Positions 1 through 8,383 of a stretch of 64,000 bases of DNA are shown here, in pieces. The notes under the pieces are model-generated. The model ran no database searches, was not told the DNA's origin, and saw only the letters and a program-made list of their open reading frames with translations. Made by a program: the position numbers and the translations under genes. This stretch comes from Caldilineaceae bacterium (GTDB taxonomy: Bacteria > Chloroflexota > Anaerolineae > Caldilineales > Caldilineaceae): NCBI GenBank assembly GCA_020634815.1, contig JACKBA010000013.1, positions 83,310 to 147,309 of the forward strand, given 5' to 3'. How positions within the stretch are numbered: position 1 is the first letter of the stretch; each line of letters opens with the position of its first letter.

Positions 1-2788
1 AATAGGCGCCGACGTTATAGAGGATGCTGTCGTAGGCGCCGCCGCGCAGGACGCGGCGCTCGCCTTCCTCCGGGCCGGTTGGGTTCTGGCGCGGCGACGT
101 TGCGTAGTACTCGTCGCCATACCAATCCGCCACCCACTCCCACACATTCCCCGCCATGTCCAACGCGCCGTAAGGGCTGGCGCCGTCCGGGTAGCTGCCC
201 ACCGGCTGCGTGTCGCCGATCTCGCGATTGTAGTTCAGTCGCTGCGTGGTGGGGGTCGTATCGCCCCACGGATAGCGGCGACCGTCGTCGCCACGCGCGG
301 CCTTCTCCCATTCCGCCTCGGTAGGCAGGCGTCCGCCGGCCCATTCCGCATAGGCCGCCGCCTGCTCCCACGTCACCTGGGTCACCGGATGGGTGTCGTA
401 GCCGGCCCAGAAGTCGTCAGTGCCCCAGGCGGGGTTGAACGGCGGCGAGCAGACGTCGGCAGCCACACATTTTTCATACTGCTCGTTGGTGACCTCGGTC
501 TGCATGATCCAGAACGCGTCGAGATCGACTTCATGGCGCGGCCTTTCATCCCAACCGCCTTCGTCCAGCCCCATGTCGAACGGGCCGGCGGGTACGTAGA
601 CGTAGGCCGCGCCATCCACGCTGTTGGTCAGCACCACGCCTGCCTTGTCGTCGACCGGCGCCGGCGCGTCTGTCTGGGCCGCGTCATTCTGACGAATGTA
701 GCGCTCGGCCCGGTCGATTTCGGCCTGGCTCTCATCCGGTTCGCGCAATGTCAGGAATGTCTCGTAGTCCGCCAAGGCTTTGTCCACCTGTTCGCGGCTC
801 GCATAGAGGTCGGCGCGATAGAGATAATACTTGGCAGCATTCGGCGCCCGCTCGACGGCCGCGCTGAAATCACGTTCGGCCGCGTCGTTGTCGCCCCACG
901 CCTGGTAAGCCTGCGCCCGCCGCACATAGTCGTCGCTGTTGCCGCCTGCGGCGATGATCTTGTCCAGGTCGGCGACCGCGTTGGCGTACTCGCCTTCGCT
1001 GGAGTAGACGCTTGCACGATAGTAATAGGTGTCAAGTGCGAGCGCCGGTGAGGCCGTTTCCAGTGCATGCGTGAAGTGTTCCAGGGCCTGCTGGTTATCG
1101 CCAAAGGTCTCGTAGTAGAGCACGCCCATTGCATAGTTCACTGCCGGATCGTCGGGCGCAATTTCATACGCCTGTGACAGGGTGCGCAGCGCCTCAGCAT
1201 GGTCGCCATCATACCGCAGCGTGCGCGCCAGCCCGATGAGCACCTCCACATCGGCGGGGTTGGCGGCGAGAAGCTGCGTGTAGATCTGTCTGGCCGTTGC
1301 GCTGTCGGCGTTGTCGACGGCGTCGCGCGCTTCGGCCAGCAGGATCGTGCGGCTGGCCGCGTCGCCGGCGGCGAGAACGGGCGCAGCCGGCTGGGTTGCG
1401 GCCGTGGCAGGTCCTGGCGTGCTGCTTGCTGCGGTCGACGGGGTTGCCGTCGCCGCGGGCGCGTTCGTCGCGCCGGATTGGCTCCACTGCCAGATTGCCA
1501 CGCCGCCGCCAAGCACCAGCAGCACAGCCACGGCGGGCAGGAGCCAGCGCGGCCATGCATTGCGGCCCGTGTGCGCGGCCGGCGCGGCGAGCGGGCGCGC
1601 GTCCACCGGCGCCGGGAGTGGCTGTTCTGCGGCGGGCGACGCCGGCTGTGGCGTAGCCTGGCTGGCCGGTTGTCCGGCCAGGTCAAAGAGTTTGCCATCG
1701 CTGGCGCGCAGGTAGAGCACGGGCGTACCCCACTCGATGTCGTTGCCCGCGGCGAAGAGCGCCTTGCGCGCCTCGGCTAGCGCGCCGTCGACCGGATAGC
1801 CGGCGCACAGCGCGTCGTAGAACTCATGCGCCAACTGGATGGCCGCGCCGTCGGTGATCTCGTTCTGCATGGCGATGACGGCGGGGATGCCCTGGCGCAC
1901 CAGTTGCTGCGCCACGCCGGCAAAGGGGTCGCTTGGCGTCGTGCGCGCGCCTTCGCACGCGTTTAGGATTGCCAGCCGCAGCGACGGGTGATCGTGGAGC
2001 AGCGTGCCGAGATAGTTGCCGTTGACCAGGCGGCTGCGCCCGTCCTCGTCCTCAAAGAGCAGCACGCCGTCCTGCGTCTGCTCGTCGAAGCCGCCGTGGC
2101 CGATGAAGTGGAAGATGTGATAGGCGCCGTTGCGCAGTTGCTTCTGGAGCGCGGCCAGGGTTGCGCCCTGCTGCTGCTCCGCGGGCAGGCGCGTCAAGCG
2201 CACCAGCCCGCGCTCCTCCAGGCTGGCGACCGCATCCTTGATCTTGCGCCACTCGGCTTCCACATCGAGGGGCTGGTAGTCGTGCGGGCCGGCGATCATC
2301 ACCAGGACGCTGAGCGGCAGCGCCACCGCCAGCGGCTTCTCGCTCTGCGGCAAGTCGACGTAGCGCACGATGGGCGTGCCGGTCGAGTGGACGAGAAAGC
2401 GCTGTTGCGTGGGATCGTAGAGATACTCCCACGGCAGGTCGGCCAGCGAGGGCGGCAGGCGCAGGCGCAGGCGGATGCCCTGCTCGCGCTGGCCGGCATA
2501 GTCGATGCTGCGCAACAGCCCGGCGTGCAGGCTGCCTTGAAAGACTGCTTCGAACAGTTTGCTGCCAAACTTGCGCGCCTCGGTCATCTCCGGCGAGTTG
2601 ACGCGCCGGACCCCGCGCCGCGGCCGGCCGATGCGCAGAAAGAAGTTTTCGATCTCCAGTTCGGAAAAGGGCAGGGTGAAAAAGGCCTCGGCCTGGCCGG
2701 CGGGGGAATCCAGCACATAGGCGCGATAGCCGGCGTCACCCAGGTCGTCGATTTGCAGGTCGAAGTCCAGATAGGAGAGTGCGGCCAT
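1..2788 (-). CDS. CHAT protease - transmembrane - TPR - FGE-sulfatase domain fusion (3' end cut by window edge)
   Basis: One uninterrupted frame reads from ATG 2788 to the left edge (929 codons). Residues 1-380 form a CHAT (caspase-like) domain. It has both elements of the catalytic dyad: HFIGHG with His231 and LNACEGA with Cys278. One hydrophobic segment (WLLPAVAVLLVLGGG, about 415-434) follows an Ala/Pro linker. Several TPR-like repeats fill about 475-690. The C-terminus is a formylglycine-generating-enzyme/SUMF1-like domain starting with YVYVPAGPFDMG (about 725), then GGRLPTEAEWEKAARG, MAGNVWEWVADW and RVLRGGAY at the edge. Such domains often act as recognition or C-type-lectin-like folds rather than enzymes. 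Inference: a membrane-tethered cysteine protease gated by protein-protein contacts. A TGCTATAAT box ends 7 nt before the ATG, so the mRNA is probably leaderless. The last few tens of residues are not visible. Confidence 0.88.
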   Translation of the reverse strand, partial: MAALSYLDFDLQIDDLGDAGYRAYVLDSPAGQAEAFFTLPFSELEIENFFLRIGRPRRGVRRVNSPEMTEARKFGSKLFEAVFQGSLHAGLLRSIDYAGQREQGIRLRLRLPPSLADLPWEYLYDPTQQRFLVHSTGTPIVRYVDLPQSEKPLAVALPLSVLVMIAGPHDYQPLDVEAEWRKIKDAVASLEERGLVRLTRLPAEQQQGATLAALQKQLRNGAYHIFHFIGHGGFDEQTQDGVLLFEDEDGRSRLVNGNYLGTLLHDHPSLRLAILNACEGARTTPSDPFAGVAQQLVRQGIPAVIAMQNEITDGAAIQLAHEFYDALCAGYPVDGALAEARKALFAAGNDIEWGTPVLYLRASDGKLFDLAGQPASQATPQPASPAAEQPLPAPVDARPLAAPAAHTGRNAWPRWLLPAVAVLLVLGGGVAIWQWSQSGATNAPAATATPSTAASSTPGPATAATQPAAPVLAAGDAASRTILLAEARDAVDNADSATARQIYTQLLAANPADVEVLIGLARTLRYDGDHAEALRTLSQAYEIAPDDPAVNYAMGVLYYETFGDNQQALEHFTHALETASPALALDTYYYRASVYSSEGEYANAVADLDKIIAAGGNSDDYVRRAQAYQAWGDNDAAERDFSAAVERAPNAAKYYLYRADLYASREQVDKALADYETFLTLREPDESQAEIDRAERYIRQNDAAQTDAPAPVDDKAGVVLTNSVDGAAYVYVPAGPFDMGLDEGGWDERPRHEVDLDAFWIMQTEVTNEQYEKCVAADVCSPPFNPAWGTDDFWAGYDTHPVTQVTWEQAAAYAEWAGGRLPTEAEWEKAARGDDGRRYPWGDTTPTTQRLNYNREIGDTQPVGSYPDGASPYGALDMAGNVWEWVADWYGDEYYATSPRQNPTGPEEGERRVLRGGAYDSILYNVGAY

Positions 2789-2795
2789 GACGGCG

Positions 2796-2804
2796 ATTAT
2801 AGCA
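2796..2804 (-). promoter_or_regulatory. Extended -10 promoter of the CHAT gene, leaderless
   Basis: On the minus strand TGC-TATAAT is followed by exactly 7 nt and then the ATG. Transcription would begin at or within a base or two of the start codon. No convincing -35 box is seen; the TGn extension can compensate for that. Confidence 0.55.
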
Positions 2805-2851
2805 CCACGCAGGCCGGCAAGATAGTACCTTTTTTGCGTCCCAACTTTCCC

Positions 2852-2909
2852 GTAGTGGCGACTTTAGTCGCTTCGTCGTAGAGACAAGAGCGACTGAAGT
2901 CGCCACTAC
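2852..2909. repeat. REP-like inverted repeat, family A (copy 1)
   Basis: Two 21-nt arms (2852-2872 and 2889-2909) pair with one mismatch around a 16-nt loop. The element begins GTAGTGGCG and ends CGCCACTAC. Each arm holds its own smaller dyad (CGACTNNAGTCG). Related copies lie near 28944 and 50345. It sits between the CHAT gene start and the 3' end of the next gene. Confidence 0.8.
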
Positions 2910-2920
2910 CGTCCACGCCC

Positions 2921-5900
2921 CTATCGCCGGATCGCCGGCAGGTAGAGCCGCGGCCCGTTTCCCGGCGTGACGACGAAGGCCGTCGCCGATGAGATGCGCG
3001 CGTCGGGCTGTTGGTTGCGCACGGCGACGCCGGCCGTCTGCCCGTTGGCGATCAGCGCAGCGCTAATCTGCGCCGTGAGCTGGCTTGCGCTGACGACTTG
3101 CGTGGCCAGCGGCGCGCCATTCCACAGCACCTGGGCATCGGCCGCAAAGTTGCTGCCGGTCACCGTCAGCGTGAAGGCCGGGCCGCCTGCCTGCGCGCCC
3201 GCCGGCGCCAGGCTCGTGATCGCCGGTGTGCGCGCGGCAACGACGAACGACGCGCTGTTCGACGTGAAGCTGCCCGGCGCCGGCGCGCGCGCTGTGACCG
3301 GCAGCAGCCCGCTTGCCGCAACCTGCCCGGCGCCCACCGTGACGCTGAGCGTCTGCGCGTCGACGAAGGTTGTGGGCAGCGCGGCGCCATTCCACAGCAC
3401 CGTCGTGCCGCTGATGAAGCCGCTGCCTGTCACCGTCATGGTGAAGGCCGTGCTGCCGGCCACGGCGGAGAAGGGGTCGAGCGTCGCAATCAGCGGCTGG
3501 CTGCCCAGCGCGGCCGGCGCCCACGTGTTGGGCGCATTCCAGCCGGACGCGTGCGGCCAGCGATAGTCATCGCCCTGGAAGGCCACCCAGTAATGACCGA
3601 GCGCCAGCCCGACCATGTGATCCCAGCCGCCGAGCACCGTCTTGTCAATGCGCAGCTCGGCGCTCCACAGGCCGGCGCCCGCGATCATCTGCGCCTGCAA
3701 GCCGCCGGGGCCGGGCGATGCAAAGTTCCCGGCGCCGTCGCCGGCCTCGGTGCTGACGTCGCCATCCTCGCCCACGAAGAAGCCGTAGTCGTCGGCCTGG
3801 GCAGCGGCGGCGCGGCTGTTGTCGACGTCGATGCGCACGCCGGCAAAGGCGCCGGGCACGCTGGCGCCCGCTTGCAGCCCGCTGAAGCAGACCCACAGAT
3901 ACTGGTCGCTGCGCATGACGCTGGCCGTGGCCTGGTCGCCGTTGGCATAGGGCGCCAGCGGCAGCGGTGTGGCCGCAGCGTAGCCCGCATCCTGGCACGC
4001 ACCGTCCAGCGTGAAGGTTGTGGCCAGCGGGATGCTGAGCGGCGCCACGCTGAAGGGGACCGTCGTGGTGACAGCCTGGCTGTCGGCATCGGTAACGGAG
4101 AGCGCGGCGACGTGCGCGCCGGGCGCCAGCCCCTCGGCCGCCACCATGCCGCCGCTGCCCAGAGCGCGGCCGTCGACCTGCCAGCGCAGTGCGTCGCCGC
4201 TCAGCCCGCCATCCTCGGCGTCGGTGGCCGTGCCTTGCAGCACGGCGGCCGGCCCGGCGGCGAAGGACTCACCGGCGAGCGGGCTGAAGATCACCGGCTC
4301 CGGCGGGCGGTTCTTGAGCGTGAAGGGTTGCGACAGGGCAATGGCCGTGTGATAGCCGTCGCTGGCCAGCACGCGGATGCGCGCCGTGTTGGCGCCGCTG
4401 CCGTGGAGCGTGCCGACGTCGCTCAGGAGAAGCTGGTTGACCGGGTCGGGCGTGCCGGGCATGTTGGGTGCAATGGTGTGCCAGCTCGCGCCGCCGTCGT
4501 GGCTGTACTGCACGGTGAAGATCAGCCGGTCGTCCTCGTCGGGGTCGCCGGCCGTCCACTGGATCGCCAGCGGCGCGTCGACGACGGCGCCCGCTGCCGG
4601 CAGGTCGACCGTCACCGTGGGCGGGTTGACGCCGGGGGCGACGCTGTCGATGACCGTGCTGTCGGCCAGCAGTTGCACGGTGGCGACGGCGCCCGTCGGC
4701 TCGGCGAAGAGGTCGCTGAAGAGCGCGGCGTCGCTCTCCGTGGTGTGGTCGTCGAGTTCGGTGAGCGTGAGCGTGCGCTCCACCAGCACCGTGCCGACGC
4801 TGTCGAGCAGGCGCAGGCGATAGGTGGCATGGGGCGCGTCGGCGTGGGCCGGGGCGGCCGCGTGCATCGCCGCCTGCTGGCGCGTCGCCGGCGGAATGGA
4901 AGCCGCGGGCAGCAGCAAGATCTGGGCGATGTCGCCGCGGTTGTTGGCCGTATCCACCAGCCCGGCGACAAAGACGTTGTTGCCTGCGTCGGCGCCGGCG
5001 GGTGCAAGCGCGCTGCGGGCGACGGTCAGGAACGAATTGAGCAGCGCCCGCCACGTGTAGTCGCTCACCCAGGAGCGATTGGCGTAGGACATGAAGTCGG
5101 CCGTGGCGTTGGGGCGGATGGGCTGAAGCGTCGCCGGGTCGAAGCCGTAGTAGCTCGTCGCGCCGGTGGTGGCGATCTGGCAGGGCGGGTAGGGATAGCT
5201 GCCGTCTACGTTGTCGGGGCTGCCGCAGTCGACGTGCTTGCGCCCGTGGTTATGGCCCAGCTCCTGCGCCATGACGCTCCCCTCGCGGATACTGTTCCAC
5301 ACCGGCGCCACGGGGTTGGGCGCGTGGTCGGGCAGTTGCACCCACGACTGGTTGCTGACGGTACTGGCATAGCCGGACGCGCCGCCGTTGTTGGCGTCGG
5401 GATGCACCATGCCCATGAAGTGGACGGGCGCGCCGATGTCGTCGCAGGCGTCCGGGTTGAAGGAGAGCTGTGCGCGCAGCCACAGCGAGGTGATTACCTT
5501 GTCGCGATCCGGGATGCCGTTGGTGATGCCCCAGCCATCCTCCAGCTCGTAGGGGCCGTAGCAGGGATAGGGCACCGGCCCCCACCAGCAGACCTCCAGC
5601 TCCTCGTCCGGCTCCGTGTCGCGATAGACCCACGTGTCGGGCACGGGCCAGCGGCGGTTGAATTGGTTGACCATGGCCCAGAAGTTGGGGTCGTGCGTCG
5701 AGGGCAGCGGCGTGTGCGTGCGCACCGGCACCGTCCACACGCAGACCGGCGGCTGGTTTTGCAGGGTGAGCGTCTGTGCCAGCGCGTTGTCGGCGCGATT
5801 GGGGTCGCTGTGGATCTGGCGCGGGTCGACCTCGACGCGCAGCGTGATGGCGCCGGCAGTCAGCCACGAAGCCGGCAGCACGAAGTACCAGCCGTCGCCG

Positions 5901-7294
5901 AGACGGGCGCGGTCGAAGCCGGCGCCGGTGGCGAGGGCGCGCACGCCATTGGCCGGACGCAACGGCGAACCGGGCAGCGGCGACCCGCCGCGCGTGCCTG
6001 CCAGCCGCACTTCGACGTTGGGCGTGCTCGGCCCGCTGATCTGCGTGGCATAGGCGCGCACGAAGGTTCCCTTGCCGGCCACCAGCGGCGCCTGGTTGGC
6101 CAGGTTTTGGATACCCTGCGTCACCTCCATGCCGTCGAGGCGAAAGTCGCGCAGGATGGCGGTGGCGTTGAGCGGCAGGGTGTAGATACCGGTGTTGCGC
6201 CGGGCAAAGAAGAGCAGGTCGGCGGCAACATAGAGCTTGGCGTCGATCTGGCCCTGGCCGGTGGCGATGGTGTCGGCGCCGGGCGTCGCGGCATTGTAGG
6301 CGCGGCGCTTGACGTCGCCGTTGTTGTTGTTGACGGTGTTGGTGTCGGCCTCGGTCCAGTAGAGGTTGTTGTTGGCCAGCAGCGGGGGGCCGATGCGCCA
6401 GTTTGTCGTACTGCCGTAGAAGAGCGCAGTCGGATCCTGGGCGTTCAGGAAACAGATGGCGAATTGGTTGCAGGAGCGATAGCGGATCTCGTAGCTGGAG
6501 TTGGCGCCGCTGGCGACGCGCTGCACCCAGTAGACGCGGTAATTGCCCAGTGCACCGCCGAGATATTGATAGAGCAAGCCATAGCCGCTGTTATTGGCGC
6601 CGAAAGAGGCAAACAGACTGGGGCTGCCGCAGGGCAACGTGGTGCAGTTGATGCTGATCGACCACACGCCGGCGCTGTCCGTCCAGTAGACGGTGGCGCC
6701 GACGACCATCACGTCGGTGGGTGACTGGGCAGTGGTGGCGACCGTCTCGACTGCGCCGCTGCCATCCTTCTTGGTGCGGTGGAGCGAGTAGTCCGGGAAG
6801 AAGGAATGCACCCAGTAGAGATAGTCGCCCGCCTCGATCAAGGCCTTGCCGACCATGGGCGTCTGGCCGGCGGTCAGCGTCTTGACCTCCTGCGGCGTGT
6901 ACGGTTCGCTCAAGGGCATGCGCTCGATGCGGCTCTGCGAGCTGTCGTAGTAGTAGAGGCCGTCGGCCGCGCTGAGCAGATTCTGGTAGGTGATACACAG
7001 GGCGTAGTCGTTGATCGATTCGAGGGTGCGCTGCACGCCGCCGCCGGCGGGTTTGCGCTTCAATTCGGCAAAGGGGTTGAACTCGTCGGCGTAGCAGTTG
7101 TTGGCCCAGTAGACCAGGCCGGCGCCAACGGCCCACTCTTCCACGTTGTCGGCGGCGAAGGGCGTTGGCGTGTCGGTGGGGGCATCCGGGGCGGCGCCGG
7201 CGCGTTCGGTGGTCGCCAGCGGTGTGAAAACGAGCAACAGCAGGAACAGAAACAGACGGACGGCGCGCAGACTGACGGTACGCTTGTGACACAT
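2921..7294 (-). CDS. Secreted metallopeptidase-like multidomain protein, first zinc ligand replaced by Gln
   Basis: 1457 aa. A signal peptide (LFLFLLLLVFTPLA) is followed by a YWTD/DUF5050-like repeat region (about 45-390; VYWTD, LYWTE, LYWVH), probably a beta-propeller. A segment beginning LDGMEVTQGIQ (about 395) also occurs in the 59012 protein. The peptidase-like core carries QELGHNHGRKH at 677-687. The family pattern is HExxHxxGxxH, so position 1 is Gln677 (CAG) instead of His, while E678, H681 and H687 remain. C-terminal parts are Ig-like modules, a CBM9-like segment (about 1080-1260) and two IPT/TIG repeats, ending GPRLYLPAIRR. Catalysis is doubtful because one zinc ligand is lost; binding or adhesion is the alternative. 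Secretion and domain types are well supported, the substrate is unknown. Confidence 0.85.
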   Translation of the reverse strand: MCHKRTVSLRAVRLFLFLLLLVFTPLATTERAGAAPDAPTDTPTPFAADNVEEWAVGAGLVYWANNCYADEFNPFAELKRKPAGGGVQRTLESINDYALCITYQNLLSAADGLYYYDSSQSRIERMPLSEPYTPQEVKTLTAGQTPMVGKALIEAGDYLYWVHSFFPDYSLHRTKKDGSGAVETVATTAQSPTDVMVVGATVYWTDSAGVWSISINCTTLPCGSPSLFASFGANNSGYGLLYQYLGGALGNYRVYWVQRVASGANSSYEIRYRSCNQFAICFLNAQDPTALFYGSTTNWRIGPPLLANNNLYWTEADTNTVNNNNGDVKRRAYNAATPGADTIATGQGQIDAKLYVAADLLFFARRNTGIYTLPLNATAILRDFRLDGMEVTQGIQNLANQAPLVAGKGTFVRAYATQISGPSTPNVEVRLAGTRGGSPLPGSPLRPANGVRALATGAGFDRARLGDGWYFVLPASWLTAGAITLRVEVDPRQIHSDPNRADNALAQTLTLQNQPPVCVWTVPVRTHTPLPSTHDPNFWAMVNQFNRRWPVPDTWVYRDTEPDEELEVCWWGPVPYPCYGPYELEDGWGITNGIPDRDKVITSLWLRAQLSFNPDACDDIGAPVHFMGMVHPDANNGGASGYASTVSNQSWVQLPDHAPNPVAPVWNSIREGSVMAQELGHNHGRKHVDCGSPDNVDGSYPYPPCQIATTGATSYYGFDPATLQPIRPNATADFMSYANRSWVSDYTWRALLNSFLTVARSALAPAGADAGNNVFVAGLVDTANNRGDIAQILLLPAASIPPATRQQAAMHAAAPAHADAPHATYRLRLLDSVGTVLVERTLTLTELDDHTTESDAALFSDLFAEPTGAVATVQLLADSTVIDSVAPGVNPPTVTVDLPAAGAVVDAPLAIQWTAGDPDEDDRLIFTVQYSHDGGASWHTIAPNMPGTPDPVNQLLLSDVGTLHGSGANTARIRVLASDGYHTAIALSQPFTLKNRPPEPVIFSPLAGESFAAGPAAVLQGTATDAEDGGLSGDALRWQVDGRALGSGGMVAAEGLAPGAHVAALSVTDADSQAVTTTVPFSVAPLSIPLATTFTLDGACQDAGYAAATPLPLAPYANGDQATASVMRSDQYLWVCFSGLQAGASVPGAFAGVRIDVDNSRAAAAQADDYGFFVGEDGDVSTEAGDGAGNFASPGPGGLQAQMIAGAGLWSAELRIDKTVLGGWDHMVGLALGHYWVAFQGDDYRWPHASGWNAPNTWAPAALGSQPLIATLDPFSAVAGSTAFTMTVTGSGFISGTTVLWNGAALPTTFVDAQTLSVTVGAGQVAASGLLPVTARAPAPGSFTSNSASFVVAARTPAITSLAPAGAQAGGPAFTLTVTGSNFAADAQVLWNGAPLATQVVSASQLTAQISAALIANGQTAGVAVRNQQPDARISSATAFVVTPGNGPRLYLPAIRR

Positions 7295-7639
7295 GGTCGG
7301 TTACCTCCTCCTCCCCCTCCTCCTCGTGCGAGAAGAGGAAGTGTACTGCACTTCGACCGCTTTGCAAATCGGTTTTTTGGGAAGGCTGGTTGCATCGCAA
7401 GGAAGCGGCGAGGTGAGCGGGCGCATGTAGCATCCATCGGACTATGCAAGCGGCCAGGAATAACCATAGCTTTCAACGCAGAGGCGCAAAGGCGCAAGAA
7501 TTTGCGGCGAATTGGTTTGTCATCGTTCGTGGCGCCGGTAAGGCATGGCGCCTGGTATGAATTGCTGATGGATGAGAGACGAATTGAGGAATTGTTGATG
7601 GGGGATTGCTGATTGTTGATGATCGGGAATTCGGGGATG

Positions 7640-7678
7640 CCGACTGTAGGCTTCGAGTGTGTGGCCCACTACAGTCGG
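7640..7678. repeat. Hairpin with perfect 10-bp arms
   Basis: CCGACTGTAG and CTACAGTCGG pair perfectly around a 19-nt loop. No U-tract follows, so an intrinsic terminator is not indicated. Confidence 0.6.
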
Positions 7679-7722
7679 TCTGGTGCGAGTATAGCACAGA
7701 AGATCGACCAATGGAATAGAAA

Positions 7723-7777
7723 GAGCCGTTTATGGTCCCCCGAAGCCGGGTTTGGGGCCCGGCACCATAAACGGCTC
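7723..7777. repeat. Nested hairpin with perfect 14-bp arms
   Basis: GAGCCGTTTATGGT (7723-7736) pairs with ACCATAAACGGCTC (7764-7777). The loop itself contains a GCCGGG/CCCGGC hairpin, so the element folds into one long stem with an internal bulge. Confidence 0.7.
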
Positions 7778-7853
7778 GCAAGTAGGATACTGCGGATTGG
7801 GGGAATTGTCAAAGCGATCTACAAGCGAAAATTTGCGGCGTGTCGCGGAAGGT

Positions 7854-7921
7854 TACGTCCCCGGCACGGGCGGCGACAAACCTGGTAAACCAATCACATT
7901 GCCGCCCGTGCCGGGGACGTA
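7854..7921. repeat. Inverted repeat with perfect 21-bp arms
   Basis: The arm 7854-7874 (TACGTCCCCGGCACGGGCGG plus C) is exactly complementary to 7901-7921 across a 26-nt spacer. It lies about 560 bp upstream of the metallopeptidase-like gene and about 460 bp beyond the 3' end of the histidine kinase gene. Confidence 0.8.
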
Positions 7922-8043
7922 CTGCGCGTCGTCAGGCGCGCACGACGCCACCCGCAGCGCAGCAACCGGCATGGCTGAGAGAGCGGCGTTGGCTTGCCGT
8001 CGGCCGGCGTTAGCTTGTGCGCGGTTCGGCTTAGCTTTTGCAG

Positions 8044-8099
8044 AGCTTTTTAGTGTTCCCGTCGGCTCCGGTAAGCTTTTCCTCAGCTTTTTAGTGTTC
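8044..8099. repeat. 15-bp direct repeat, 41-bp period
   Basis: AGCTTTTTAGTGTTC occurs at 8044-8058 and again at 8085-8099. The surrounding sequence repeats GGCTTAGCTT-like words. Confidence 0.6.
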
Positions 8100-8244
8100 T
8101 CGCCGGTCCGCTAATTTGTCCGAGCCGTAAGGGCTTTGCCGTGGCGACAGGCCGGACAGACGCCTGCCATACGCACTGCGCGCCGTTCACTCATGTGTCT
8201 TGGAGAAACTCGGGTTCTTTATTGAAGGATGCGGTTGAGAATAG

Positions 8245-8329
8245 GATTCGGCAACGGCGTACGGGCCTGGCATGCCAAGCCCACCAGGCGAACTATCGCC
8301 ACCTGGGCATGAAGTTTCATGCCCGTACG
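8245..8329. repeat. Cloverleaf-forming repeat, family B (copy 1)
   Basis: The outer arms CGTACGGGC (8258-8266) and GCCCGTACG (8321-8329) enclose smaller dyads: TGGCATGCCA, GGCGA-loop-TCGCC and GGGCATGAAGTTTCATGCCC. Copy 2 (62983-63054) has exactly the same length, 72 bp. The two outer arms differ by a compensated C-G to G-C change, which supports a conserved fold. Both copies are preceded by ATTCGGCAA. Confidence 0.8.
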
Positions 8330-8383
8330 ATTGCCGGCGTGCATTGCCCTTTGGGTCTTTGTGTTTGGGTTTTCAGACAGGCT

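Larger units (their letters stand above)
7295..8383. other. Gene-free interval packed with palindromes and low-complexity repeats
   Basis: No frame here has a recognisable product, RBS or domain. The interval holds a short cgcagaggcgcaaagg repeat (near 7472), an ATTG/GATG-rich low-complexity stretch (7560-7630), three hairpins (7640-7678, 7723-7777, 7854-7921), a 15-bp direct repeat with a 41-bp period (8044-8099) and the first copy of the cloverleaf repeat (8258-8329). Confidence 0.7.

Noticed and set aside
1..60. Variable region of a diversity-generating retroelement at the FGE C-terminus
   Set aside because: The fold is suitable, but the C-terminal end, template repeat and reverse transcriptase are not in the window, so no such call can be made.
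3011..6724. A 1237-codon open frame on the plus strand
   Set aside because: It lies antisense to the secreted metallopeptidase-like gene. It is Arg/Gly/Ala/His-rich with no domain or RBS. Long antisense frames are expected in GC-rich DNA with strong third-position bias.
7752..8114. A 120-codon frame in the palindrome cluster
   Set aside because: It starts inside a hairpin, has no RBS or domain, and its sequence is mostly repeat-derived.
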